A stretch of 64,000 bases of DNA from an uncultured Collinsella sp. (GCA_937995345.1 CALKKS010000003.1:5333-69332); one strand, 5' to 3'. Positions 33,076 to 42,015 are shown, numbered from the stretch's first letter. Notes: generated by a model from the sequence alone, not told the origin. Numbers and translations are program-made.

Positions 33076-34827
33076 ATGGAAACGATCATCAACGTCGACG
33101 ATGTCTCGTTCTCCTATGGCACGCAGACCGAGCAGGTGCTTAAGCATATCTCGCTCGGCGTGAACAGGGGAGATTTTATCGGCATTATCGGGCCTTCGGG
33201 CGCCGGCAAGTCCACACTCGCCGCCTGCCTGTCGGGAGCCGTACCCCACCATTACACCGGCACGTTCTTTGGCTCCGTCACTGTCGACGGCAACGACACC
33301 TGCGAAGTTTCGCTCACCGATGTGTCGCAGATCGTCGGCAGCGTGTTGCAGGACATCGACACGCAAATGGTCGCCTCGGTCGTCGAGGACGAGATGCTTT
33401 TTGGCCTGGAGAACTTTGGCGTTCCCCACGACCAGATCGAGCAACGTGTGAGCGAGACGCTCGAGACCGTCGGCATCAGCGACCTGCGCGACCGCGAGAT
33501 CGCCACGCTTTCGGGCGGCCAAAAGCAAAAGGTTGCCATCGCCGCCATCCTCGCCATGCGTCCGCGCGTGCTCGTACTCGACGAACCCACCGCGGCGCTC
33601 GACCCCGCCAGCTCCACGCTGGTCTTCGAGACCCTACGCGAGGCAAACCGTGCGCTCGGCATCACCATCGTCGTCGTTGAGCAAAAAGTCGCCCTACTTT
33701 CGGAGTATTGCAACCGCGTGCTCGTGCTCAATCATGGCGAAATCGCGCTACAAGGCGAGCCGCACGAGGTCTTCGCGCATACCGATGAGCTCCGCGCCAT
33801 CGGCGTCGATTGCCCGCGTGTCACGCGCATTTTCAACAGCCTCGAGGCCGATGGCCTGGCCAGCGGCACTCCCTGTTTGGATGTTGATGAGGCCGAGCGC
33901 CTGATTACGGGCATCGTCGACCCCGCACACGCAAGCAGCGACATTCAGGCACCCGCCGGCTCACCGCACGCACCGTCGTTGTGCCCACACGCCAAGGATG
34001 CCGAGCCCGTGCTCGCCTTCGATCACGTTGAGTTTGCCTATCCCAATGGCGGCGCCGCCGTCCACGACCTCAACCTGACCCTCTATCCCGGCGAGCTCGT
34101 GGGCATCGTCGGCCAAAACGGCGCCGGCAAGACCACGCTCACCAAGCTGCTCACAGGCCTGCTTAAGCCCGCCTCGGGCAGCGTGCGCGTCACGGGACTG
34201 GATACCGCAGCCGTTCCCACGAGCCGCATCGCCCGCGAAGTCGCAACCCTCTTCCAAAACCCCGACCGCCAGATCTGCAAGGACACCGTGCTCGACGAGG
34301 TCGCCTTTGGCCTGGAGCTTGCCGGCATCGACCGTGCCGAGGCGCTGCGTCGCGCCCAGCTCGTCATCGACCGCTTTGGCTTGCCGGCCGACGAGGCGCC
34401 CTTCTCGCTCTCGCGCGGTCAGCGCCAGATGGTGGCACTCGCCTCCGTCGTGGTCGTAGAGCCCAAAATCGTGGTGCTCGACGAGCCCACGAGCGGCCTT
34501 GACTACCGTGAGTGCATGACCGTCATGGAAACCGTGCGCACCATGGCCGAGCGCGGCTGCGCCATCATCATGGTCTGCCACGACATGGAAGTCGTATCCG
34601 ACTTTGCCGAGCGCATCGTGGTGATGGCCGACGGCCGCATCCTCGAGCGCGGCCGCACGCACGAGCTGTTCTCGAACATCGAGCTCATGCAGCAAGCCTA
34701 CGTTGAGCCACCCCAGGTCATAGAGCTTTCTCGTCGTCTGGCATCCTCCGTCTCTCCCGCCTTTGCACAGGTGAGCGAGGTCACCGATATCGTTCGCATT
34801 ACCGAGGAGATGGTCCGCCGTGGTTAA
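33076..34827 (+). CDS. ecfA: ECF energy-coupling double ATPase
   Basis: A 583-residue fusion of two ABC ATPase domains, the EcfA1-EcfA2 pair in one chain. Domain 1 (about 1-235) has GIIGPSGAGKSTLAACL, LSGGQKQKVAIAAIL and VLVLDEPTAALDP. Domain 2 (about 310-560) has GIVGQNGAGKTTLTKLL, LSRGQRQMVALASVV (an altered signature) and IVVLDEPTSGLDY. A linker without obvious structure joins them. It powers uptake by S components through EcfT. The ATG follows AAAGGTATCC, and the EcfT gene overlaps its end by 8 bases. Confidence 0.94.
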   Translation: METIINVDDVSFSYGTQTEQVLKHISLGVNRGDFIGIIGPSGAGKSTLAACLSGAVPHHYTGTFFGSVTVDGNDTCEVSLTDVSQIVGSVLQDIDTQMVASVVEDEMLFGLENFGVPHDQIEQRVSETLETVGISDLRDREIATLSGGQKQKVAIAAILAMRPRVLVLDEPTAALDPASSTLVFETLREANRALGITIVVVEQKVALLSEYCNRVLVLNHGEIALQGEPHEVFAHTDELRAIGVDCPRVTRIFNSLEADGLASGTPCLDVDEAERLITGIVDPAHASSDIQAPAGSPHAPSLCPHAKDAEPVLAFDHVEFAYPNGGAAVHDLNLTLYPGELVGIVGQNGAGKTTLTKLLTGLLKPASGSVRVTGLDTAAVPTSRIAREVATLFQNPDRQICKDTVLDEVAFGLELAGIDRAEALRRAQLVIDRFGLPADEAPFSLSRGQRQMVALASVVVVEPKIVVLDEPTSGLDYRECMTVMETVRTMAERGCAIIMVCHDMEVVSDFAERIVVMADGRILERGRTHELFSNIELMQQAYVEPPQVIELSRRLASSVSPAFAQVSEVTDIVRITEEMVRRG

Positions 34828-35566
34828 CGTCATCGACTACATGCCGGGCGATACGCTGCTGCATCGCCTGAACCCCGTCGTCAAACTGGGCCTCGCCGCC
34901 GCCATCATCGTCGGCATCTTCCTGTCCGACACCTACGTGGCGCTGCTGGGCTTTTTGACACTCACCCTTGCGCTGGGTGCCTATGCCGGTGTCGTCGACC
35001 GTCTGTTCTCGCTGCTCAAGTTGCTGATTCCGCTCGCGCTTATCATGCTGGTGCTCCAGCTGGCCTTTATGCGCGATGGCAACGTTGTGTGGGGCTTTAT
35101 CACCGACACGGGCCTCATCACAGGATCGAAGGCCTGTCTGCGCCTGCTGGGTGTGGCGTTACCGCTCATCCTCATGCTCATGGTGACCAAGCTCAACGAC
35201 CTTGCCAACGCCTGCGTCGAGGTGTTGCACGTGCCGTATCGCTATGCCTTCACCTTTACCACGGCGCTGCGCTTTGTGCCGGTGTTTGGTCAGGAGATGA
35301 ACGCCATCATGGAAGCGCAGACCGCGCGCGGCGTCGAGTACGACACCAAGAACCCTATCAAGAAGCTTAAGCTCATGCTGCCACTGTGTGTGCCGCTGCT
35401 CATCTCGAGCGTGGGCAAGACCGATGCCACGGCCTTGGCGGCAGAACAGCGCGGCTTCTATCTGCGCACGCGCGCCAGCTCGTACAAGCGCTACCCCATC
35501 AAGGGCCTGGACATCGCCGTGCTCATCGTCAGCATCGCCCTCATCGCCATCGGCTTCCTGTTCTAG
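34820..35566 (+). CDS. ecfT: ECF transporter transmembrane coupling protein
   Basis: A 248-residue membrane protein that couples the ATPases to S components. Several helices (residues 22-130) precede the cytoplasmic coupling helices with MEAQTARGVEYD and LAAEQRGFYLR, the two A-x-R-G-type signatures, and a last helix ends the chain. It begins with GTG inside the ecfA end. A terminator follows, so it closes the five-part operon. Confidence 0.93.
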   Translation: MVNVIDYMPGDTLLHRLNPVVKLGLAAAIIVGIFLSDTYVALLGFLTLTLALGAYAGVVDRLFSLLKLLIPLALIMLVLQLAFMRDGNVVWGFITDTGLITGSKACLRLLGVALPLILMLMVTKLNDLANACVEVLHVPYRYAFTFTTALRFVPVFGQEMNAIMEAQTARGVEYDTKNPIKKLKLMLPLCVPLLISSVGKTDATALAAEQRGFYLRTRASSYKRYPIKGLDIAVLIVSIALIAIGFLF

Positions 35567-35595
35567 TTCACCACCGACAGCAACCGCCCAACGCA

Positions 35596-35634
35596 AAAGG
35601 TCTCGACTCGCACCAAACGAGCCGAGACCTTTAC
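35596..35634 (+). terminator. Terminator of the ECF operon
   Basis: AAAGGTCTCG (35596-35605) pairs with CGAGACCTTT (35623-35632), then ACTGTTT. Confidence 0.75.
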
Positions 35635-35664
35635 TGTTTCACCAGATAAAACCTACCAAAATTA

Positions 35665-35685
35665 ACCTGTCCCTTTTTGACAGGT
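35665..35685. repeat. GGGACAGGT-type hairpin
   Basis: ACCTGTC (35665-35671) and GACAGGT (35679-35685) flank a CCTTTTT loop. On the minus strand it reads GACAGGT..GGGACAGGTT, recalling the GGGGACAGGTT of the repeat at 49740-49774. It lies between convergent genes. Confidence 0.45.
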
Positions 35686-35691
35686 CGGAAG

Positions 35692-36438
35692 CTAGAGGCG
35701 GTAGGGGACGCCGCTGCGGATGATGGATTCGCGCACCAGGACATCCATGGCATCGAGGGTGATCTCGGGCATCTCTCGATACTTCTGCAGCACCGATAGC
35801 TCGGTGCAGGCCAGAATGACACGGTCGCAGCCGCTACGGGCGAACTCCCACATCACGCGGTCGAACTTATCCATATCGGGCTCACGTCCGGCCTTCACAT
35901 CATCGTAGATAAGCGACATCACATCGTTCTGACGTTTCTCGCTGGGATAGACGACCTCAACACCCGCAGCCTCGCATTCGCGGCCGTAGACGCCCGCGCC
36001 CACGGTTCCGTCGGTTCCCATGATGCCAATCTTGTGCACCGGCTCGGCCGGCATACTCAGGTTGGGGTCGAACTCGCACTCCCCCATCACCGCACCCGCA
36101 AGGGCATAGCGCACCGACTCACGCGGCATGTGGATAATCGGCACCTTCGTAAAAGACTGGATCTGGTCGTAGAAGTAGTGTGACGTGTTGCAGGGAATGG
36201 CAATGTGCGCACAGCCCAGCGACTCGAGTGCCTGGGCACACTCTTTCATGGTCGCCAGCAGCTTGGCGTGCTCGCCGGTCTTAATGGCCAGCGTGCGGTC
36301 GGGCATGGTCGACTTGGAGAGCACCACCATGTCGATATGATCCTGATCGCAGGCAGCAGCCGTATGACGCACTACCTGGTCGTAGTAATACGACGTGGCC
36401 TCGGCGCCCATGCCGCCGATAACTCCCAGCTTTTCCAT
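35692..36438 (-). CDS. Aspartate/glutamate racemase family protein
   Basis: A 248-residue cofactor-independent racemase. The two catalytic cysteines lie in AIPCNTSHYFYDQ and VILACTELSVL, both intact, and LGVIGGMGAEAT opens the domain. The ATG at 36438 follows AAGGAGGCGGCG. It is encoded directly downstream of an ATP-grasp ligase on the same strand. In Enterococcus faecium an aspartate racemase lies beside the D-aspartate ligase that branches cell-wall precursors, and the same pairing is inferred here. Glutamate or another amino acid remains possible. Confidence 0.85.
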   Translation of the reverse strand: MEKLGVIGGMGAEATSYYYDQVVRHTAAACDQDHIDMVVLSKSTMPDRTLAIKTGEHAKLLATMKECAQALESLGCAHIAIPCNTSHYFYDQIQSFTKVPIIHMPRESVRYALAGAVMGECEFDPNLSMPAEPVHKIGIMGTDGTVGAGVYGRECEAAGVEVVYPSEKRQNDVMSLIYDDVKAGREPDMDKFDRVMWEFARSGCDRVILACTELSVLQKYREMPEITLDAMDVLVRESIIRSGVPYRL

Positions 36439-36522
36439 CGCCGCCTCCTTGGTGACGCTTGCGCAATTGCGCGTATCATACCCGCGCCCGCCCGATGCAA
36501 ACCGGACGGGCGCCGTACTCAT

Positions 36523-37779
36523 CTACTTGTAATACGTCTTGAACAGTTTAAAGTGGCGCAGCTTGGTGTGCCACATGCGCAGCCAGCGGTTAAAGACAAA
36601 GTCGCCCTTCATAAACGAGGGGTCGGCGCCCTTGCCTTCCTTATCCAGGCGATGCACCTTAGCGCGCAACTCGGGATCTTTGACGTACTTGTCGACGACG
36701 CCCATGGGGACGACCATCCACAGGGCCTCGTCCTGCGCCGTCACAAACTCCGGCTCAAACGGGCGGTTGAACACATACTCGTCCACCACATACTTGGCAA
36801 CGTTAAAGCCGCTGTTAGTGACGTAATAGTTGCTGCGACCTTGGCGCGTGTTGAAATCGAAGAACTTAAACGAGCCGTCGCGCTCGTCATACTTCACGTC
36901 AAAGTTGGAATAACCCACAAAGTTCAGGTCCTCGAGCAGCTTGCGCACGCCGCCCATGAGCTCGTCGTTGGGTTCGGTGATGATACAGGCATGGTTGCCA
37001 ACGCCATGGGGCTGATGCTCCTCGAGCAGTACGTGGCCCAGGCACATCATGCGAACCTTGCCGTTGCGATCAGAATAGCTGGTAAGCACACGCATGTACT
37101 CGTCGTTGCCGGGCACGCGATCCTGCAAAATCAGGTCATCGGTGTAGCCACTGGCATAGGAATCGCGGATAACCTGCTCCAGCTCGGCGCGGTCGGCAAT
37201 CTCATAAGCCTTCTTCTGACCCTCGAACTCATGCTGCCACCACATGATGCCGTCGGAAGGCTTCAGGATCATCGGGTAGGGGAAGTCAATCTGGTCGAGC
37301 ACCTCGGCAGGCGCCTCTCCTTGCGTGTTGAGCATCTGCGCAGTAAAGGTAAACGTATGCGGATAGGGCACGCCGTGCTTCTCGCACAGCTCGTAGAAGA
37401 TCTCCTTCTTCTGGCACTGCTCAAGCATGCTATAGGGCGCGTAAGGCGCAACGATGTTATCCGCCAGCTCGTTGGCATCCTTGGCCTGGGCCACCAGGGC
37501 AACATAGTTATCGCCGCAGCCCATCAGGACGATCGTCTTGTCGGCATGTGCCCGAGCGATACCGTTGACGGTCTTAAGCATCACGGGCATGGTGTCGATA
37601 TCCACGTTAGGCGTGTAGTCGATAATCTGGCTGCGATACGCAGGGCCCGTCTGATACTTGCCAAAGACCAGGCTCTTGACCTGATACTCCTCGTAGAAAG
37701 CGCGCGCCACCGAATACGCGTTGATGTCGCCGCCGAGCAGCACGGGAATAAACTCGCGCTCTGTAAACTGCAATGCCAT
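36523..37779 (-). CDS. ATP-grasp carboxylate-amine ligase, possible D-aspartate ligase
   Basis: A 418-residue ATP-grasp ligase. VLLGGDINAYSVARAFYEEY forms the N-terminal domain, PMILKPSDGIMWWQHEFEG the ATP lid, and FFDFNTRQGRSNYYVTNSG the metal-binding end, with Asn and Arg in place. Length and domain layout match Aslfm-type D-aspartate ligase of Enterococcus faecium, which adds D-Asp to the lysine side chain of peptidoglycan precursors; the adjacent racemase supports this. Other ATP-grasp ligases act on peptides or polyamines. The ATG follows AGGAAGTTTCC. Confidence 0.78.
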   Translation of the reverse strand: MALQFTEREFIPVLLGGDINAYSVARAFYEEYQVKSLVFGKYQTGPAYRSQIIDYTPNVDIDTMPVMLKTVNGIARAHADKTIVLMGCGDNYVALVAQAKDANELADNIVAPYAPYSMLEQCQKKEIFYELCEKHGVPYPHTFTFTAQMLNTQGEAPAEVLDQIDFPYPMILKPSDGIMWWQHEFEGQKKAYEIADRAELEQVIRDSYASGYTDDLILQDRVPGNDEYMRVLTSYSDRNGKVRMMCLGHVLLEEHQPHGVGNHACIITEPNDELMGGVRKLLEDLNFVGYSNFDVKYDERDGSFKFFDFNTRQGRSNYYVTNSGFNVAKYVVDEYVFNRPFEPEFVTAQDEALWMVVPMGVVDKYVKDPELRAKVHRLDKEGKGADPSFMKGDFVFNRWLRMWHTKLRHFKLFKTYYK

Positions 37780-38000
37780 GGAAACTTCCTATCATGAACT
37801 GCCCACACGACGGGCGGTCTTTGTGCAACTGATTTATTCTAGCGTGCCGAGCCACCGGCACCCAAAGCTCCACCGTATCTATGGCAATCGGCGTAATTAT
37901 CCAGCGCGAAGGCGGCAATCACCGGTGTACGACAACGGGGCAATGAACCCACCGTTGTTGTAGGATTCAACATGTTGCCCGCCCCGTCGAAAGGTGCACC

Positions 38001-38633
38001 GTGCCCCAGGCTCATCCGATCAACAACCCCATCATTGACGCCGCAAAGCGCGAACTTGCAGATCGTGCCCAGGCGGCAACTCCTCTACGCACCGCAAACG
38101 ATGCTTACAACGGGTCTGCCCGCATCGTCTCAATCAACACATCAGAGCGCAAAGGCACGCGCAAGTCACCCGTCGCCGACGGGCACGACACCGTCATCGA
38201 GCAGTTTGGCCTCGCCTCCGATGCGCACGCCGGGCATTGGCACCGCCAGGTTTCCTTTTTAGCTGCAGAGTCTATCCAGACGGCGCAGGCGCGCGGGCTC
38301 GATGTGAACGAGGGCGACTTTGGTGAGAACTTCACAACCCAGGGCATCAACCTGCTCTCGCTCCCCCTGGGAACGCAGCTCAAGCTCGGCAGCGAAGTAC
38401 TCGTCGAAATCAGCCAGATCGGCAAAGTCTGCCACACCCGCTGTGCCATCTACTATCTCGCCGGCGACTGCATCTTCCCCCACGAGGGCATTTTTGGCGT
38501 CGTGTTGCAGGGCGGAGAAGTCCATATCGGTGACGACATACAGGTGGTCAAGCTCGGCGATGGCACCTGTTCCTTCACTCCCGCCGAGGCACTCAAAGAG
38601 GTGGAGCAGGCTCGTCGCGAAGGAACCCTGTAG
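38001..38633 (+). CDS. MOSC-domain protein
   Basis: A 210-residue protein whose residues about 45-190 form a MOSC domain (molybdenum cofactor sulfurase C-terminal type): GLASDAHAGHWHRQVSFL, GDFGENFTTQGINL and GKVCHTRCAIYYLAGDCIFPHEGIFGVVLQGG. Such proteins handle sulfur for molybdenum cofactor or other metal centres. The N-terminal 40 residues are not conserved in style. It starts with GTG after GAAAGGTGCACC. No molybdenum cofactor gene lies nearby, so its partner is unknown. Confidence 0.85.
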   Translation: MPQAHPINNPIIDAAKRELADRAQAATPLRTANDAYNGSARIVSINTSERKGTRKSPVADGHDTVIEQFGLASDAHAGHWHRQVSFLAAESIQTAQARGLDVNEGDFGENFTTQGINLLSLPLGTQLKLGSEVLVEISQIGKVCHTRCAIYYLAGDCIFPHEGIFGVVLQGGEVHIGDDIQVVKLGDGTCSFTPAEALKEVEQARREGTL

Positions 38634-38760
38634 TTGCAAAACCCCACGTTGAGATAGCTTTTACAGCCAAGAATCCCGTTGCAACAGGGTGCCGTAACGT
38701 TAAAGTTGAACTCTATGGTTTCTCAACAATTCACCATTCCCGCAGGTCAAGGCCAAAGCC

Positions 38761-38806
38761 TCAAGTTCAACTTGACCCTTTAGAACCTTTAAGGTTCAAG
38801 TTGAGG
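38761..38806. promoter_or_regulatory. Palindromic TCAAGTT/AACTTGA boxes
   Basis: TCAAGTTCAACTTGA (38761-38775) is a perfect palindrome around one base, and AAGGTTCAAGTTGAGG (38791-38806) repeats the half site. A further TTAAAGTTGAACTC lies at 38700-38713. All are upstream of the secreted hydrolase gene and could bind a dimeric regulator. Confidence 0.45.
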
Positions 38807-38867
38807 TCGAAAGCAGTAGTAGAATACAGCTCGACCAATAACCTACGATTGATTGCAGAGGGACTGG

Positions 38868-40001
38868 ATGCAGCATTCGAATCATCGCACCGCAGCGCTC
38901 ATCGCGTCGAAGCCGGCTCGTATCATCACGAGCGCCGCGCTCGCCGTCGCGCTGACGGCCACGCCGATGCTCTCCCCCGTCGCGGCCTATGCCGCCTCGC
39001 AGGCAACGCAGGATCAGCTTTCCGCCGCCCAGAAAAAAATCGAGGACGCTACGAGCGCCTACAACGACGCCCGAACCAAGCTCGAGGATCTGCAAAAGCA
39101 GATCGACTCCAATGAAGCGAACATCGATAAGATTGAGGCCGAGCTACCCGAGCAGCAGGCCAAGGCAAGCTCCGCCATGCGCGATCTGTATAAGTACCAG
39201 AAGGGCACCAGCCCCATCGTGAGCTTCCTGGTGAACACGCAGAGCTTGGGCGACTTTATCACCACCTGCAAATACACCAACCAGATTACGAGCTCGAGCG
39301 TCGACGAGATCGAGGAGCTCAACAAGATGCAGACCGAGCTCGAGCAGAACAAAACCGAGCTCGAGCAGGCCAAATCTCAGCTCGAGGGCGAGCAAAAGAA
39401 TGCCGAGGACGCGCTGACGCAGGCCCAGCAGCTCCGCAGTGAGGCGCAGGCAAAGGCTGAGCAGGAAAATGCCGCCGAACTGGCTAAGCTCGAGGCCGAC
39501 AAAGCCGCTGCCGCCGAGAAGCTCTCGGGCACCGGCGTGAGTGGCAATAACTCCAACAGTCAGGCCACCAACTCCAACACCACCATCGACACCACGGTGA
39601 ACAACTCCAACAGCGGCAATTCCGATTACGACTCGTTCATTAACGAGTGGACGAGCCGCATCGACAACTACCTCGCCGGTTCCCCCATGGCAGGCCAGGG
39701 CTATAACTTTGCCGTCGCCGCCTGGAATACCGGTGTCGATCCCCGTTGGTCCCCCGCCATCGCCTGCATCGAGAGCAGCAAGGGCCTCTATTGCGCCGGC
39801 TCCTATAACGCCTGGGGCTGGAGTGCCCGCGGCGGTGGCTGGCGCAGCTTTGGCAGCTGGAGCGAGGCTGTCTCCGCCCACGTTGCCTACCTGGGCGCCA
39901 ACTATGGCTCCACGCTTACCCCGGCAGCCGCCAAGAAGTACTGCCCGCCCACGTGGCAGGACTGGTACAACAAGGTCGCTTCCCAGATGAACCGCATTTA
40001 G
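38868..40001 (+). CDS. Secreted coiled-coil protein with lysozyme-like C-terminal domain
   Basis: A 377-residue secreted protein. A long signal peptide ends near VAAYAA; residues about 45-230 form a coiled coil rich in Gln, Lys, Glu and Ala (DQLSAAQKKIEDATSAYND), as in PcsB-like cell-separation hydrolases. A Ser/Asn/Thr-rich spacer follows, then a C-terminal domain with AIACIESSKGLYCAGSYNAW and GWSARGGGWRSFGSW, resembling lysozyme-like transglycosylase folds with Glu as possible catalytic residue. The ATG at 38868 follows AGAGGGACTGG. It likely acts in peptidoglycan remodelling under coiled-coil control. Confidence 0.8.
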   Translation: MQHSNHRTAALIASKPARIITSAALAVALTATPMLSPVAAYAASQATQDQLSAAQKKIEDATSAYNDARTKLEDLQKQIDSNEANIDKIEAELPEQQAKASSAMRDLYKYQKGTSPIVSFLVNTQSLGDFITTCKYTNQITSSSVDEIEELNKMQTELEQNKTELEQAKSQLEGEQKNAEDALTQAQQLRSEAQAKAEQENAAELAKLEADKAAAAEKLSGTGVSGNNSNSQATNSNTTIDTTVNNSNSGNSDYDSFINEWTSRIDNYLAGSPMAGQGYNFAVAAWNTGVDPRWSPAIACIESSKGLYCAGSYNAWGWSARGGGWRSFGSWSEAVSAHVAYLGANYGSTLTPAAAKKYCPPTWQDWYNKVASQMNRI

Positions 40002-40020
40002 GCTCGCAAGCCTCAACTGC

Positions 40021-40046
40021 AAAGGGCTCCAAACGGGGCCCTTTTT
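40021..40046 (+). terminator. Terminator of the coiled-coil hydrolase gene
   Basis: AAAGGGCTCC and GGGGCCCTTT pair around AAAC, followed by TTCG; a compact intrinsic terminator. Confidence 0.85.
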
Positions 40047-40053
40047 CGTATAT

Positions 40054-41463
40054 CTAGGAGACGACGCCCGTCGCGTTGCCGATAACAACGACGACACACA
40101 TGACGGCAAACATAAACCCGAGCGCCTTGAACCATAGTTCGGCAAAAGCACTCCCCCGATACCGATCGAGTACGGGAAAACGACGTCGAAGCCTACGCCG
40201 GTCGAGCATTCCGAATGTAATGAGCAGCACCAGGCCATCGACCATAAAGAAATACTCAAGTGCCAAAAACCACGTTGGATAGCTTCTGTTTTCGCCCGTC
40301 GGCGTAAATACAGCAAAATGGCTGCCCATCAGCAGCAACAATGTTGTCGCATAGACGCATCCATTCCATATGCGCCCCACGGGCTCGGGGATACGCGAGA
40401 GCAGACGCGCACATTTGGACATCACAGGAGAGACGATCGAACGCCGGCTTGCAGAAGACGGAAGCGTGAGGGCAACCGGCTGCTGCACCCGCTGCACCTG
40501 TGATGCCGCGACCCGGGGCACACTGGCAGCAGAAAGGGTCGCGGGCGACGGTGCAGGGAGACATAGCTCATACGCCGCGCGCGCAGCATGCCCCAGTGCC
40601 TTTGCACTCGCAAAGCGCTTAGCCGGATCGAGCGCCATCGCCATGCAAACCGCATCGGCAAGCGGAGTTGGCATACCGTGCGTCTCGCATTGCTCACGTA
40701 TGTCCCGTCCCGGTTTGGGGTCAGTTCCCGTCAGACAAAAGAACAGCAGTGCGCCAAGCGCGTAAATATCGCTGCGGACGCTCGTCTGCCCAAACCCAAA
40801 CTGCTCGGGCGGCGCATAGGAACGCGTGCCAAACTTGACGGTGTCGGCGTCGGCGCCATCGCGCCAAACGCGCGCGATTCCCAGGTCAATAATCACCAGC
40901 GACGAGAAGGTCATGCCAGCATCGGCCGCATACCTCACGCCCGATACGATGATGTTCGAGGGTTTAAGGTCGCGGTGGATTACCGGCACCCCCGGCTCCC
41001 CCGCAGCTGCAAAACCAGCATGTAGCTCGCCTACCGCTTCACACAAAACGGGATACAGCCCGCGGGCATAATCGGGCGTCGCCCCCAAGCGTCCCACCAA
41101 CGCCTCGAGTGTCTCGCCTTCGACATACTCCATCACCACGTCGAGCTCGTCGCCCACACGGCGGCAATCGACGATTCGGGGCAAGTGCTCAAAACGACGA
41201 CCGGCGCGCTGGGCCGCAAACAGGCGCTCATATGCTCCGCCAATCTGCACCGAAGCATCGATGCGCTTGCGGACAAAGGGGCCGAGAGACCCGCCACCAG
41301 AGCCCTCAAAATAGACGAGTTCGGTCGTCTCGACATCCGAGAGCTTGAGCACGCGCTCCACACGATAGCTGTCAACGCGGTCGAGCGACGCCAAATGCTC
41401 GACGAGTGAAGCAGTCAGCTCATCATCGGAATATGTTGGGCTCTGAGTATCCATAGCGTCCAT
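40054..41463 (-). CDS. Membrane Ser/Thr protein kinase
   Basis: A 469-residue Hanks-type kinase. The catalytic loop VIHRDLKPSNIIV, the metal loop IDLGIARVW and the activation-segment YAPPEQFGFG are present; the glycine-rich loop is replaced by YFEGSGGGSLGPFVRKR. The kinase domain covers about 20-290, followed by a variable linker and three C-terminal membrane helices with no extracellular sensor domain. I set the start at 41463, just below a strong hairpin; nearby ATGs at 41466 and 41454 are equally possible. The upstream HTH gene, read in the same direction, is its likely partner. Confidence 0.85.
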   Translation of the reverse strand: MDAMDTQSPTYSDDELTASLVEHLASLDRVDSYRVERVLKLSDVETTELVYFEGSGGGSLGPFVRKRIDASVQIGGAYERLFAAQRAGRRFEHLPRIVDCRRVGDELDVVMEYVEGETLEALVGRLGATPDYARGLYPVLCEAVGELHAGFAAAGEPGVPVIHRDLKPSNIIVSGVRYAADAGMTFSSLVIIDLGIARVWRDGADADTVKFGTRSYAPPEQFGFGQTSVRSDIYALGALLFFCLTGTDPKPGRDIREQCETHGMPTPLADAVCMAMALDPAKRFASAKALGHAARAAYELCLPAPSPATLSAASVPRVAASQVQRVQQPVALTLPSSASRRSIVSPVMSKCARLLSRIPEPVGRIWNGCVYATTLLLLMGSHFAVFTPTGENRSYPTWFLALEYFFMVDGLVLLITFGMLDRRRLRRRFPVLDRYRGSAFAELWFKALGFMFAVMCVVVVIGNATGVVS

Positions 41464-41472
41464 CATAACGCA

Positions 41473-41502
41473 GGGCGCGGACACCCCATGGTGTCCGCGC
41501 CC
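41473..41502 (-). terminator. Hairpin between the HTH gene and the kinase gene
   Basis: A perfect 13-bp stem, GGGCGCGGACACC (41473-41485) with GGTGTCCGCGCCC (41490-41502), ends 10 bases before the kinase start. It could tune kinase expression relative to the HTH gene. Confidence 0.6.
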
Positions 41503-41553
41503 CGTTCGTTTGCATGGTTGTTCTGGTGACACCACCGGCTCAGCCATCGGCCA

Positions 41554-41976
41554 CTAACTCACCGTTTCCTCGCCAAAGCGATACAGTTCTTCATTGACCT
41601 TTTGGAGGCTACAGCCACGGTCGATGCAAAAGATAATGATTGCATCGCGACGGTCCTTGCAGTTGAGGACGCTCACTCCGGCAGCCGTCAGGGCGCGGTT
41701 GGTCTCCTTCATCGATAGCGCCATTGCAAAGGCAATCTGCAGCACCTTATTGCGGCTCGGATTGCGCGAACCGGTAAAGATCTGATAGCCAAAGGTCTCG
41801 TTGAGGTCGGCCATACGCACCACGCGCGAACGCTCGAGCCCCTTCTCTTGCAGCAACTGCTTTAAGTAATCAGAAAGCGACGGGGCGGCAAAGTCGTGTT
41901 CCTTGATATAGCCATCGATACTCGGCGCATCAAGGAGCTCGTTGAGCAACTCGTCCGTCAGCTTTTTATCGGGCAT
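41554..41976 (-). CDS. HTH-domain protein next to the kinase
   Basis: A 140-residue protein with a Cro/C1-like helix-turn-helix in the middle: LSDYLKQLLQEKGLERSRVVRMADLN, then TFGYQIFTGSRNPSRNKVLQIAFAM. The C-terminal part, ALTAAGVSVLNCKDRRDAIIIFCIDRGCSLQKVNEEL, resembles kinase-associated regulators that read stress signals. The ATG follows GGAGGTGAAGCCGC. Its position directly before a membrane kinase suggests it is the kinase substrate or a regulator of the same pathway. Confidence 0.75.
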   Translation of the reverse strand: MPDKKLTDELLNELLDAPSIDGYIKEHDFAAPSLSDYLKQLLQEKGLERSRVVRMADLNETFGYQIFTGSRNPSRNKVLQIAFAMALSMKETNRALTAAGVSVLNCKDRRDAIIIFCIDRGCSLQKVNEELYRFGEETVS

Positions 41977-42015
41977 GCGGCTTCACCTCCCCATGCGGTC
42001 AACAACGGCAACAAG

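Noticed and set aside
37968..37977. CAACATGTTG palindrome before the MOSC gene
   Set aside because: Ten bases are too few to call an operator without further copies.
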